From: Bacillus sp. AFS055030
GTDB lineage: Bacteria > Bacillota > Bacilli > Bacillales > Bacillaceae_G
Length of the DNA stretch: 64,000 nt
Direction of reading: 5' to 3'
Assembly: GCF_002574545.1 (NCBI RefSeq)
Contig: NZ_NUGT01000019.1
Coordinates: 1 to 64,000 of the forward strand
Numbering within the stretch: position 1 is the stretch's first letter; every line of letters begins with the position of its first letter. The notes under the pieces were generated by a model that saw nothing but the letters and a program-made list of their open reading frames with translations, was not told where the DNA came from and ran no database searches. Of the stretch, positions 1 through 7,538 are shown in pieces. A program made the position numbers and the translations under genes.

Positions 1-74
1 CACTTAGAGGGTTCACTCTAGTTATAGGAAATGAGCTTTTTTATTCAAGTTAAAATACATAGCGATTAATCCGA

Positions 75-572
75 TTATCGATTATCAATCTTCTCAGGAT
101 ATAAATCATGGTTCATCATACGATGTTCAGCCATTTTTTCGTATTTTGTACCTGGGCGACCATAGTTGCAATATGGGTCAATTGAAATTCCACCACGTGG
201 AGTGAATTTTCCCCAAACTTCAATATAACGAGGATCCATTAATTTAATTAGATCATCCATAATGATATTCATGCAATCTTCATGGAAATCACCATGATTA
301 CGGAAGCTAAAGAAGTATAGTTTTAATGATTTACTTTCAACCATTTTCTTCTCAGGAATATAGCTTATATAAATTGTCGCAAAATCAGGTTGACCAGTTT
401 TTGGACAAAGTGAAGTAAATTCAGGGAAATTAAATTTTACGAAATAATCACGATCTGGGTGAGTATTATCAAATGTTTCTAATATTCCTGGATCGTACTC
501 AAATAAATATTTAGTGTTGTTACTGCCAAGTAATGATACATCTTCTAGTGAACCTTTTGATCTTCCTACCAT
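75..572 (-). CDS. queF: NADPH-dependent 7-cyano-7-deazaguanine reductase
   Basis: Reduces preQ0 to preQ1, the last free-base step before insertion into tRNA for queuosine. The 165-residue protein matches the short unimodular (YkvM) form of QueF. The catalytic Cys is at about residue 56 in [11 protein letters not shown], the motif whose Cys forms the thioimide with the nitrile. It is the last gene of queC-queD-queE-queF, 5 bp after the queE stop, so it should be expressed through the preQ1 riboswitch upstream of queC. Identity is clear from motif, length and context. Confidence 0.97.
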   Translation of the reverse strand: MVGRSKGSLEDVSLLGSNNTKYLFEYDPGILETFDNTHPDRDYFVKFNFPEFTSLCPKTGQPDFATIYISYIPEKKMVESKSLKLYFFSFRNHGDFHEDCMNIIMDDLIKLMDPRYIEVWGKFTPRGGISIDPYCNYGRPGTKYEKMAEHRMMNHDLYPEKIDNR

Positions 573-577
573 TCTGG

Positions 578-1294
578 TTAAACTCCTCTCTTATTTCCCC
601 AAACAAATGCATGTAATTGAGGTAAAACTTTTACATTTTTAAAGACGTTTGATTTCATTGCTTCATCTATAAGCCATTCGTAACGATTTAACATGTATTG
701 TAATAAAGTGCCATCATCCGCATTTAGCCAACTATTTCCGACTTGTAAAAAGAACGGAACATGTGGGAATTTTTGATGAACAGATTCTGCATAAGCTAAA
801 TCTTTTCCATCAAAAATAACAACTTTTAAGCAAAACTTTGGGTGGTTTTCTAAACTTTGAATAATGCTTCCTAGCATTTCAAAATCAGTATCCATGCCAC
901 TGCTAGGCGGTTTAGGCGATAAAGTAACTTCATCTATAGAAGGTAACCAAGATTGCCACTTACTACCTTGAGTTTCAAGAGCCAAAGTCATATTCTTTCC
1001 TTTTAAAAACTCAACAACAGGGCCTAAAGATGGAAGTAAGGCAGGGTTTCCACCAGAAATCGTAATATGAGAGAAAGTATCGCCACCTAAACTGACTAAA
1101 TTCTCCCAAACTTCTTCTGCGGTCATCCATTTAATATTCTCTTTTTCACTACCATCCCAGGTGAATGAAGAATCGCACCAACTACATGAGTAATCACAGC
1201 CAGCTGTACGAATAAACATCGTTTTTTGACCGATTGCCATACCTTCACCTTGTACAGTAGGTCCGAATATTTCAAGTACAGGAATTTTATTCAT
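578..1294 (-). CDS. queE: 7-carboxy-7-deazaguanine synthase (radical SAM)
   Basis: Radical-SAM enzyme that converts 6-carboxytetrahydropterin to 7-carboxy-7-deazaguanine. The cluster-binding motif is C33-x3-C37-x2-C40 in [13 protein letters not shown]. It follows the N-terminal GPTVQGEG segment typical of the family, and ISGGNPAL forms the SAM-contact region. At 238 residues it has normal length. The start overlaps the queD stop by 8 bp, which implies translational coupling within the que operon. Confidence 0.97.
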   Translation of the reverse strand: MNKIPVLEIFGPTVQGEGMAIGQKTMFIRTAGCDYSCSWCDSSFTWDGSEKENIKWMTAEEVWENLVSLGGDTFSHITISGGNPALLPSLGPVVEFLKGKNMTLALETQGSKWQSWLPSIDEVTLSPKPPSSGMDTDFEMLGSIIQSLENHPKFCLKVVIFDGKDLAYAESVHQKFPHVPFFLQVGNSWLNADDGTLLQYMLNRYEWLIDEAMKSNVFKNVKVLPQLHAFVWGNKRGV

Positions 1295-1763
1295 TGATCA
1301 TCCACTCCCTACGAGCTTCTGCATAGCTTGTAGGCGTTTCAAATAAACGAACAAACTCAACTCGAATATCTTGTACAGGATTTGTTTCATCTTTAAGCGC
1401 ATTTTCCATTTGCTCAAAAATCCAAACAACCATGTTCTCCGCTGTTGTATTCATCGGAGGTAGCATCTCATTTAAATAACGGTGATCTAAATAGATTTCG
1501 ATTTTTTCTTTCCAGATCTGCTTAATATCTCCAAAGTCTATTACTAAGCCGATCTCATCAACAAAGCCACTGATTCCAAAAATAACTTTATATGTGTGGC
1601 CGTGTAAATTCTTACATTTACCTTCATAGCAGTGTAAGTGATGTGCAGCATCAAACGTAAATTCTTTATTAACAAGAACTCGTTTATGGTGATATTTTAA
1701 GTCTTCTTTTTTTATATGCTCATCGATCTTATGAAGTCTTTCTACAATGCGAAAATCAAACAT
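1287..1763 (-). CDS. queD: 6-carboxy-5,6,7,8-tetrahydropterin synthase
   Basis: Converts dihydroneopterin triphosphate to 6-carboxytetrahydropterin, the second step of 7-deazaguanine synthesis. It belongs to the PTPS family: the zinc and active-site residues are visible in [20 protein letters not shown] (residues 37-56), with the zinc histidines and the catalytic Cys of the CxxxHGH arrangement. The DHRYLNE segment lies in the second half. At 158 residues it is close to the Bacillus form. It overlaps queC and queE by 8 bp each. Confidence 0.96.
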   Translation of the reverse strand: MFDFRIVERLHKIDEHIKKEDLKYHHKRVLVNKEFTFDAAHHLHCYEGKCKNLHGHTYKVIFGISGFVDEIGLVIDFGDIKQIWKEKIEIYLDHRYLNEMLPPMNTTAENMVVWIFEQMENALKDETNPVQDIRVEFVRLFETPTSYAEARREWMINE

Positions 1764-2421
1764 GCTTTGGGGCTCCCTTCGATTGTAGGTAACGATCTAA
1801 ACCAGCCTGACGAAGCTCACATGCCGGACATTCTCCACAACCATCTGAAATGATGCCGTTATAGCAAGTTAATGTTTTATTTTTAACGTATTCAAATGCA
1901 CCCAATTCATCAGCTAATTTCCATGTGTCAGCTTTATCAATCCACATAAGTGGAGTATGAATAACAAATGGATAATCCATTGATAGATTAAGAGTTACAT
2001 TTAATGATTTAACAAAGATATCTCGGCAGTCAGGATATCCGCTAAAGTCAGTCTCACAAACACCAGTAATAATGTGCTTTGCTCCTTTTTGTTTAGCAAG
2101 TACTGCTGCAAAAGATAGGAATAATAAGTTACGTCCATCGACGAATGTAGAAGGAAGTTCGCCTTCTTCGTGAGTTATATCAATATCTGATCTTGTTAAA
2201 GCATTTGGTGCAAGCTGATTTAACAAGGACATATCAAGGATATGGTGAGGAATATTTAATTCCTTACAAATATCTGCAGCTACATCCAATTCAAGTTTAT
2301 GGCGCTGATTGTAATTAAATGTAACAGCTTCAACCTCACCAAATTGTTGCATAGCCCAGAATAAACAAGTAGTACTGTCTTGGCCACCGCTAAATACAAC
2401 GATTGCTTTTTCATTTTTCAT
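1756..2421 (-). CDS. queC: 7-cyano-7-deazaguanine (preQ0) synthase
   Basis: ATP-dependent conversion of 7-carboxy-7-deazaguanine to preQ0. The PP-loop SGGQDS is at residues 11-16 and a C-terminal zinc site at [10 protein letters not shown]. The open frame extends 24 codons further upstream, but the ATG at 2421 is chosen because AAAGGAGAG precedes it at proper spacing and the family begins [13 protein letters not shown]. The result is 221 residues, the normal length. It is the first gene of the operon, and the riboswitch and terminator lie in its leader. Confidence 0.97.
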   Translation of the reverse strand: MKNEKAIVVFSGGQDSTTCLFWAMQQFGEVEAVTFNYNQRHKLELDVAADICKELNIPHHILDMSLLNQLAPNALTRSDIDITHEEGELPSTFVDGRNLLFLSFAAVLAKQKGAKHIITGVCETDFSGYPDCRDIFVKSLNVTLNLSMDYPFVIHTPLMWIDKADTWKLADELGAFEYVKNKTLTCYNGIISDGCGECPACELRQAGLDRYLQSKGAPKHV

Positions 2422-2470
2422 ATTTCTTCTCTCCTTTACACGATTAAAAAGAAGAGGGCATCCCGAATAA

Positions 2471-2504
2471 CAAAAATAAAAACAATACGACAAATATTGT
2501 TTTT
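2471..2504 (-). terminator. Riboswitch-controlled terminator in queC leader
   Basis: On the minus strand a perfect 10-bp A/U-rich stem (arms 2495-2504 and 2478-2487) with a 7-nt loop is followed by a U-rich run. It lies directly downstream of the preQ1 aptamer and upstream of the queC SD, the layout of a transcription-OFF switch. The stem has few G/C pairs, so its strength is uncertain. Confidence 0.75.
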
Positions 2505-2506
2505 CG

Positions 2507-2541
2507 CCTTATTTTTTTGTAGAGGGGAGTTTGCGACCTCT
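2507..2541 (-). promoter_or_regulatory. preQ1-I riboswitch aptamer
   Basis: The minus-strand RNA has the preQ1 class I layout: P1 stem AGAGG/CCUCU enclosing a short loop (GUCGCAAACUCC), followed by an A-rich tail ACAAAAAAAUAAGG. It closely parallels the B. subtilis queC leader aptamer. It precedes queCDEF, whose product it senses, with an intrinsic terminator immediately 3'. Class and orientation are judged from sequence; no covariance search was run. Confidence 0.9.
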
Positions 2542-2542
2542 A

Positions 2543-2564
2543 CCATAAGTAATATAACTTATGG
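2543..2564 (-). repeat. 8-bp hairpin 5' of preQ1 aptamer
   Basis: CCATAAGT and ACTTATGG form a perfect 8-bp inverted repeat with a 6-nt loop. It abuts the aptamer by one base, so in the queC leader RNA it could stack coaxially on P1. It is not part of the known minimal preQ1-I fold. Confidence 0.6.
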
Positions 2565-2593
2565 ATTTTTTATTTAATTCTTTATCTATTAAA

Positions 2594-2612
2594 TTGTACT
2601 AAAGGAGTACAA
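2594..2612. repeat. Inverted repeat near queC transcription start
   Basis: TTGTACT and AGTACAA, 7-bp arms separated by AAAGG, lie just downstream of the predicted -10 at 2624-2629. It could be a repressor operator or an RNA hairpin at the 5' end of the leader. No regulator is assigned. Confidence 0.4.
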
Positions 2613-2623
2613 TCATAATTCCC

Positions 2624-2652
2624 ATTATAATCGTTTCATGTTAAAAGAACAA
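2624..2652 (-). promoter_or_regulatory. SigA-type promoter of queCDEF
   Basis: On the minus strand TTGTTC (2647-2652) and TATAAT (2624-2629) are 17 bp apart, an excellent match to the housekeeping promoter. Transcription from here would carry the inverted repeat, the preQ1 aptamer and the terminator before queC. Confidence 0.75.
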
Positions 2653-3419
2653 AAACTTTTGTAAGAAAGTAAAAAATTACATAAATAGAATGGGGGTTAA
2701 ATTTTAGCTTTATTTCGATAACGGGAAAAAGGAAATAGAAATGTTTTGAAGAGATTGGTTAGCCAATAAAGGGCACTTTGATATCAAGGAGATTGAATAG
2801 AGTAAGTATTATTTCATTAAAGGAGATATGGGGAAACGTATAAGGCTCTAGTTTTTGGTTGTTATTTTAGAGACTTAATCTGCGCAGTAACGACAAAATC
2901 TGCGAATTCGAAATTGGATTTCTCCGTATTCAATTACATAGGGTAAATATTATTCTATTACTTGAAGTTAATAGAAAGAATATAACCGAGTGCTGGGTAA
3001 ATTTATGACTGATCTGGTGTAGGAGTTACATTTATTGAAAAAAGCATTTGTCGTAGTAGGAGTAGGGGACATAAAAAGGGAATTTGTAACCAAGGGATAT
3101 ATTGAGAGAGGGACAAGTGGTAATCATGTGATCACGCAATTATTATTGGACTTTTATATATATGAACTTTGTTATATTCACATCAGTTGCATAGAGAAAT
3201 TTGCCTATATATTTCGCTAGTAAGTTTCAATAATCGATAGAAAAAAATAGTATGGCCCCATTTTAATGACGAATTATGACAGAAATTTATTTAATTTTAA
3301 TCCTTTACCGAGAAGGTTTTATTTAAAATTAACAACAAAATAGAGCTAGGATTACCAAATAAAATTCAGGATTTAAAAATTACTTCTTTCTAAATAATTA
3401 AGTTTTAGTCATAAAAAAT
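2653..3419. other. Gene-poor stretch before the partition locus
   Basis: About 0.77 kb with no convincing gene apart from a doubtful 61-codon frame at 3035. Very A/T-rich, with an imperfect A/T-rich inverted repeat around 3290-3333 (TTTAATTTTAATCCTT against AAGG plus TTTTATTTAAAATTAA). I recognise no RNA family. It could be decayed sequence or part of a larger maintenance locus. Confidence 0.5.
3035..3220 (+). CDS. Doubtful small ORF, possibly a gene relic
   Basis: A 61-codon frame starting with TTG, with AGGAG about 9 nt upstream. The start MKKAFVVVGVGDI has a glycine-rich Rossmann-like look, but the frame degenerates into a hydrophobic, Tyr/Ile-rich tail with no recognisable domain. It sits alone in a gene-poor region. 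It could be a small real gene, the 5' remnant of a longer gene, or chance. I do not assign a function. Confidence 0.2.
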   Translation: MKKAFVVVGVGDIKREFVTKGYIERGTSGNHVITQLLLDFYIYELCYIHISCIEKFAYIFR

Positions 3420-3422
3420 AAG

Positions 3423-3464
3423 TAATCCACATGTGGACAATTTTAATGAAAGGATTTATCCACA
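3423..3464. promoter_or_regulatory. Cluster of DnaA-box-like sites
   Basis: A perfect TTATCCACA is at 3456-3464. TAATCCACA at 3423-3431 differs by one base, and TGTGGACAA at 3432-3440 is the reverse complement of TTGTCCACA, also one mismatch. The first two boxes meet in the palindrome CCACATGTGG. They lie about 65 bp upstream of the iteron arrays. Binding by DnaA is an inference. Confidence 0.5.
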
Positions 3465-3529
3465 TACTGACAGGTAGAAACCATCTGCCTGGTTATTTAT
3501 TTTTGGGGATAAACTGTTCTAAATGAATT

Positions 3530-3608
3530 GTACACATGTTTGCACACAAGAATACATTTTGTAAACAATTGTACACGATAAAGTATACATGTACACAAAA
3601 ACGTAAAC
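3530..3608. repeat. Iteron array 1 (GTATAC-like), putative parC
   Basis: Seven degenerate GTATAC-type hexamers start at 3530, 3542, 3561, 3571, 3583, 3591 and 3603 (GTACAC, GCACAC, GTAAAC, GTACAC, GTATAC, GTACAC, GTAAAC). Steps are 12, 19, 10, 12, 8 and 12 bp, many close to one helical turn. The array lies upstream of the ParM/ParR-like genes, where a ribbon-helix-helix adaptor would bind a centromere. Confidence 0.7.
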
Positions 3609-3667
3609 TTTTATTTTTAGGTAGGAAATAGTTGTTCTGAAAATAATTTTAGGATGAAAAAGTCAAT

Positions 3668-3775
3668 GTATACACTTTTGTATACAAGCACACGTTTTTG
3701 TAAACATTTGTATACACTTTTGTACACATGTATACGTTATTGTATACGAGTTTATGTGTTTACAATATTGTATAC
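3668..3775. repeat. Iteron array 2 (GTATAC-like), putative parC
   Basis: Nine hexamers start at 3668, 3680, 3700, 3710, 3722, 3730, 3742, 3758 and 3770, five of them before the last two perfect GTATAC or one base off. Steps are 12, 20, 10, 12, 8, 12, 16 and 12 bp. The first seven reproduce the spacing of array 1 at an offset of 138-139 bp, so the two arrays look like an ancient tandem duplication. It ends about 130 bp before the actin-like gene. Confidence 0.75.
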
Positions 3776-3904
3776 AAGATGACATTTCAGTTACATTTTA
3801 ATAATAGTTCAGTGGTGGACATTGACCAGATGGCTAAAGTTAGATAATCTAATATCAGAATTATCTATAAATATGTAAACCTATTAACGAAAGGGATGAT
3901 TTAG

Positions 3905-5107
3905 GTGGTAAATGCTCGTATAGCTGCTATTGATGTAGGAAACGATTCACTCAAAGGAATTTTTGGGAAGATGGAATCTGAAATTAATATTCCTAATATT
4001 ATTGCAAGGGATACAGAAGATCGTCCAATCATTGGGATAGAAGAATTAGACAACCAAGATCCAGTTGATGGAATACATATTCGCGTTCACTCTCCTACAT
4101 TAAAAGAGAATAATACTGTTTATCGTGTAGGGAATTTGGCAACAAAAAGTGGTAATGCAACCGAATTAGATCCTGGGAGTAATAAGTCTGAAGAGGATCA
4201 AACACTTATTATGTTATTTGCAGCATTAGCGTTAGATGCTGCTAGAGAAGAGAATAAACAAATTGTAAAAAACTCTAATAATGTAATTGAGGCAACATAT
4301 GTATTGGGAACGGGTCTTCCGCTTAGAGAAGTAAAGGAAGGAAAGGACGTAGGTTATCGTTCACGATTACTTGGCTCAGTTCACCAAGTAGAGTTTTTAG
4401 TAACACCAAGACATCAAGGTTTAAAAGTTAATATTAAGTTTGAAGATGTTAAAGTTTATCCTGAAGGATTTGCAGCTTTTATTAACTTAGTTATGGACAA
4501 TCATTTAAACATAATTAATAAAGACCTTATAGATAAAAAAATCCTTATTCAAGACATCGGAGGGTTATCAACTGATATTGCGGTCATTAGGAATCGAAAG
4601 GTAGATGACGATAAAGCTCAAGGTTTTAATCTTGGTGTGGCAGAATCCCTTGAAGCTATTCGTGAAGAGATTCGTTCAAGACATGGAGTTGAACTTGATA
4701 GCCGAAGAGATGTTGTAGAGATCATTACGAAGAAAAATGATCGAAATCATATAATGGTTAAAGGTAGTCGGACAAGCGTTCATGATATTGTAGACCGTAT
4801 TCTGTTAGAACTAGCAAAAAAACAATATCGCCATTTGAGAAATATTTGGCAGAAGAACTCTCAAACTGAAATATGCTATTTCATTGGTGGAGGGTCGTTG
4901 ATCTTAAAAGAATATCTTAAAACACTTAATAATAACCTAGATGGTTATAATATCGATTTCTTTGAGGACGAGAAGGAAAGTATCTGGATGATGGCGAATG
5001 CTTATTATAAGCTAATCGCTGATTTTGAATTAAAAAGAGCTAGAGAAGTTAGAAGAGAAGCACAACATACTGGAAAAGAAGAACAAAAAATGTCTAAAGC
5101 AAAATAA
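3905..5107 (+). CDS. ParM/Alp-family actin-like protein
   Basis: A 400-residue actin-fold ATPase of the bacterial plasmid-segregation type (ParM/StbA, Alp7A-like). Visible motifs are the phosphate-1 loop AAIDVGNDS (residues 7-15), the phosphate-2 loop DIGGLSTDIAV (around 223) and the adenosine loop YFIGGGSLI (around 330). The C-terminal 30 residues are charged and probably disordered. The start is GTG, with AAAGGGATGA 9 nt upstream; no nearer ATG is in frame. A ParR-like gene follows 9 bp after the stop, and iteron arrays precede it. Likely role: filament that moves or positions DNA. What a chromosomal copy does is not known from the sequence. Confidence 0.85.
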   Translation: MVNARIAAIDVGNDSLKGIFGKMESEINIPNIIARDTEDRPIIGIEELDNQDPVDGIHIRVHSPTLKENNTVYRVGNLATKSGNATELDPGSNKSEEDQTLIMLFAALALDAAREENKQIVKNSNNVIEATYVLGTGLPLREVKEGKDVGYRSRLLGSVHQVEFLVTPRHQGLKVNIKFEDVKVYPEGFAAFINLVMDNHLNIINKDLIDKKILIQDIGGLSTDIAVIRNRKVDDDKAQGFNLGVAESLEAIREEIRSRHGVELDSRRDVVEIITKKNDRNHIMVKGSRTSVHDIVDRILLELAKKQYRHLRNIWQKNSQTEICYFIGGGSLILKEYLKTLNNNLDGYNIDFFEDEKESIWMMANAYYKLIADFELKRAREVRREAQHTGKEEQKMSKAK

Positions 5108-5116
5108 GGTGATTCC

Positions 5117-5707
5117 ATGAAGGAAAAAGAATTGACGAGGGGACAACCTATTACATTTCGTATCCCTTCTGATACGCCTGATCAGATTATTAAACATTTG
5201 CAGCAGCTTAAACAAAGCGAAAGGCGAAACTTTTCAAGTAAGATTGCTGAGTACGTAATAAGCGGAGTGAATGACTCATTATCAAAGCAAAGGCAAACAA
5301 TAACGATTCCACTTCCGAAAAGCCTAGATAAAGCTCAAAGAGATTGGTTAAAACATGAACATTCTGAGGCTTTATTAGGTAGTATTGTGTATCAATTATT
5401 ATCCAACCCGATTCGAACTGCTTCTCTTATTACATCGCTAAATAGTAATAGTTTAGCAATTGAAGAGGCGTTATATCTTCAAGAAGAAATGAATGAATTA
5501 GAGCCAGAATTGGAACCTGTTCAATCAAAACGTTCAAGCGAACCGAATTTAGATAAGACCGGAAGAAAGTCCGATCTTGATGATGATTTAGATAACTTTA
5601 ATTGGGATGCTGCAAGCAAAAGAGAAATCTCTGCAGCTAAAGAAGAAATTGAAGAGGAAGATATGGATAGTCTACTCGGAGATTTTCTTGCACAAATGAA
5701 TAAGTAA
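5117..5707 (+). CDS. ParR-like adaptor protein, partner of ParM-like actin
   Basis: A 196-residue protein translated from ATG with AAGGTGAT just upstream, in an operon with the actin-like gene. Residues 10-65 (TFRIPSDTPDQIIKHLQQLK...SSKIAEYVISGV) read like a ribbon-helix-helix DNA-binding domain: a short strand, then two helices. The next 60 residues are helical. From about 130 the chain is acidic and low-complexity, ending in a short helix (MDSLLGDFLAQMNK), as in ParR-type adaptors whose C-terminal tail contacts the filament. Sequence similarity to named ParR proteins is not obvious; the assignment is by position and architecture. Confidence 0.6.
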   Translation: MKEKELTRGQPITFRIPSDTPDQIIKHLQQLKQSERRNFSSKIAEYVISGVNDSLSKQRQTITIPLPKSLDKAQRDWLKHEHSEALLGSIVYQLLSNPIRTASLITSLNSNSLAIEEALYLQEEMNELEPELEPVQSKRSSEPNLDKTGRKSDLDDDLDNFNWDAASKREISAAKEEIEEEDMDSLLGDFLAQMNK

Positions 5708-5718
5708 AAACTAAAAAT

Positions 5719-5751
5719 GGGACCGAATACTAAATACATCGGTCCCGTTTT
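5719..5751. terminator. Bidirectional terminator after parR-like gene
   Basis: GGGACCGA (5719-5726) pairs with TCGGTCCC (5739-5746) and is followed by GTTTTT. The opposite strand also has a T-run, so it can end both the partition operon and the convergent CBS gene. Confidence 0.85.
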
Positions 5752-5756
5752 TCTAA

Positions 5757-6170
5757 TTATTGGATATCATTCTGTGAGATTTGTGATAGTGCTTCGCCAG
5801 CACTTTCATCTGACTGCTCTTGTACTGCTAAGTCACCGAGTGAAAGGATACCAACAAGGTTACCATTTTCTACGACTGGTAATCTTCTGATTTGATGTTG
5901 TGCCATTAAATGTGATGCTTCTTGAAGACTTGCGTTACAATCGATCGTCACAATATTATTAGACATTACTTGGGAAGCATTCGCGTTTCCACCTTGATTA
6001 ATACCACGTAAAGCTAAATCTCGGTCTGTAATCATACCAACTACTTGTCCATTTTCAACAACTGGAATTGCTCCGACATTTAAAGATTCCATTTTACTTG
6101 CTACTGATTGTAAAGAATCCTGATTTGAACAACATTCTACATTACTCGACATGACGTCTTTTACTCTCAT
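5757..6170 (-). CDS. Stand-alone tandem CBS-domain protein
   Basis: A 137-residue protein made of two CBS motifs, residues 1-58 (VKDVMSSNVECCS...VVGMITDRDLALRG) and 65-120 (ASQVMSNNIVTIDC...LVGILSLGDLAV). It resembles B. subtilis YhcV. CBS pairs bind adenosine nucleotides and often report energy or redox state, but no attached effector domain exists here, so the partner is unknown. Two adjacent Cys are present near residue 14. It is convergent with the partition operon and shares its terminator; no operon partner. Confidence 0.8.
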   Translation of the reverse strand: MRVKDVMSSNVECCSNQDSLQSVASKMESLNVGAIPVVENGQVVGMITDRDLALRGINQGGNANASQVMSNNIVTIDCNASLQEASHLMAQHQIRRLPVVENGNLVGILSLGDLAVQEQSDESAGEALSQISQNDIQ

Positions 6171-6376
6171 AAAAACACCTCCAAAAAAATAACAAAGATA
6201 TTAAATCAATACCTTTGTTTTTAGACAAAGTCTAAAAAACTTCATCTTCTGACTGGTTACTAACACATTGCTTGCAGTCTAAGATATTATTTGGAATATC
6301 TATTTTATTATTCGAAGCATTAATAGATTTATGTTGCATAATGTATCTTTTATGAGTTTTATTGTAATAGATAGTT

Positions 6377-7285
6377 TTATGCTGATTGAAGTGACTTCCT
6401 ATTCAGAAATTCAGGTAAAACGATACCGATTAAAATTAAAATGATACCAAAATATTGTAGAACACCAACCGTTTCCTTCAATACGATTGCTGACATGAAT
6501 GTAGCTGTCGGTAACTCTGCTGCACCTAAAATAGAAGCAAGACCAGAACCCGTTAAAGGAACGCCTTTTGAAAACATTAATGTAGAGAAAAATGGACCTA
6601 GAAAGCCTAAGATTAACCCGTACTTTAATGAAAGCTCTACAAATAAGTGCCAATTTGTGAAAAATGTAGGTGGTAGGAAGATCGCACAAATGATGAAACC
6701 ACCTGTTATCATTAAGGCGGTTTTTGTGATAGGATTAGCTTTTAAGGCGATTCTACCGCTTAGTAAGATAAAAATACTATACGAAACCGCGGACAACGCC
6801 CCAAATAATACCCCAAACCAATTCAGTGAACCAATTCCATCGGTTAAAACACTTGTCGCAAAGATTGTACCGATTACAAGAGGAATCAGTGAGAACAATT
6901 TACTTTTTTCAGGAAGTTCTCGATTGACTATTGATTCTAATAAAACGCCAATCCAAGTGAACTGGAATAACAGTACGATTGCTAATGAGGCTGTAATGTA
7001 TTGCAAAGCCAAATAATAAAACATCCCTGTTAAGCCAGTCGTAGACCCTAATACAACAAGCAATAAACCTTCTCTCTTTGTAGGCTTTGAATATTGTTGA
7101 TTATTTGATTTAGCAGATCTACTTTTATTTAAAAGTACGATGGACCATAACAATAGAGCCCCTACAAACATTTGAATTCCGACTACATCATTTACAATAA
7201 AACCATCACCATAAGCCAATTTTACAAAAGTAGACAAAACGCCATAACAAACAGAACCAATAATAATAAATAGTATACCTTTCAA
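6377..7285 (-). CDS. DMT-superfamily (EamA) transporter
   Basis: 302 residues with about ten hydrophobic helices and the internal two-fold EamA repeat (first half to about 150, second from GVLFGALSAVSYS). Such proteins export or import small metabolites; the substrate cannot be read from sequence. Start is TTG at 7285 (MKGILFIIIGSV), which places the first membrane helix at the N terminus; GGGGTGT lies about 8 nt upstream. A strong intrinsic terminator ends only 18 nt before this start, so expression must read through it or be attenuated. Confidence 0.85.
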   Translation of the reverse strand: MKGILFIIIGSVCYGVLSTFVKLAYGDGFIVNDVVGIQMFVGALLLWSIVLLNKSRSAKSNNQQYSKPTKREGLLLVVLGSTTGLTGMFYYLALQYITASLAIVLLFQFTWIGVLLESIVNRELPEKSKLFSLIPLVIGTIFATSVLTDGIGSLNWFGVLFGALSAVSYSIFILLSGRIALKANPITKTALMITGGFIICAIFLPPTFFTNWHLFVELSLKYGLILGFLGPFFSTLMFSKGVPLTGSGLASILGAAELPTATFMSAIVLKETVGVLQYFGIILILIGIVLPEFLNRKSLQSA

Positions 7286-7303
7286 ATTTACACCCCGTTT
7301 TCA

Positions 7304-7337
7304 TAAAAAAAGTAAAGAGGAAAAACCTCTTTACTTT
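7304..7337 (-). terminator. Intrinsic terminator directly upstream of DMT permease
   Basis: A 12-bp stem (7309-7320 with 7326-7337) with a 5-nt loop and seven Ts on the minus strand. It lies 200 bp past the punA stop and 18 nt before the DMT start codon. It may end punA transcription, attenuate the DMT gene, or both. Confidence 0.85.
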
Positions 7338-7346
7338 TATCTAATT

Positions 7347-7400
7347 TCTGCCTAGTTGAGCAGATATTTCTCCGGTAATACTGTCTTGAGAACTACTCAA
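7347..7400 (-). ncRNA. Candidate switching leader upstream of the terminator
   Basis: Two short stems, TCTGC/GCAGA (7347-7351 with 7360-7364) and TTCTC/GAGAA (7368-7372 with 7388-7392), precede the terminator. An alternative stem TTGAG/CTCAA (7386-7390 with 7396-7400) shares bases 7388-7390 with the second, so the two are mutually exclusive. No known riboswitch class was recognised. Short arms make chance pairing possible. Confidence 0.3.
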
Positions 7401-7411
7401 ACGCTTTTTTG

Positions 7412-7534
7412 TATTGTCTAGCTCCAGGCGTTAGCCCCTCGAGGTCATAAGCCGAAGCTTAATAAAGGTAAAAACCATCCTTTATCGTTCTTTGTCTTAT
7501 GCTTGTCGGGGCTGATCAAACGCCTTCCGCATTT
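7412..7534. repeat. Dispersed hairpin repeat, copy A
   Basis: An intergenic element of about 123 bp bounded by TGTCTAGCTCCAGGCGTTAG and CGCCTTCCGCATTT. The ends pair (GGCGTTAGCCCC with GGGGCTGATCAAACGCC, CATAAG with CTTATG), and the centre forms a stem around GGTAAAAACC. The reverse complement of this unit recurs at 40666-40787. The element type is common in Bacillaceae intergenic regions; its role is not known. Confidence 0.8.
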
Positions 7535-7538
7535 CGAA

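Noticed and set aside
6441-7016. A 191-codon plus-strand frame inside the DMT permease
   Set aside because: It is exactly antisense to the permease, Pro/Asn/Lys-rich, with no SD; a shadow of the reversed hydrophobic code.
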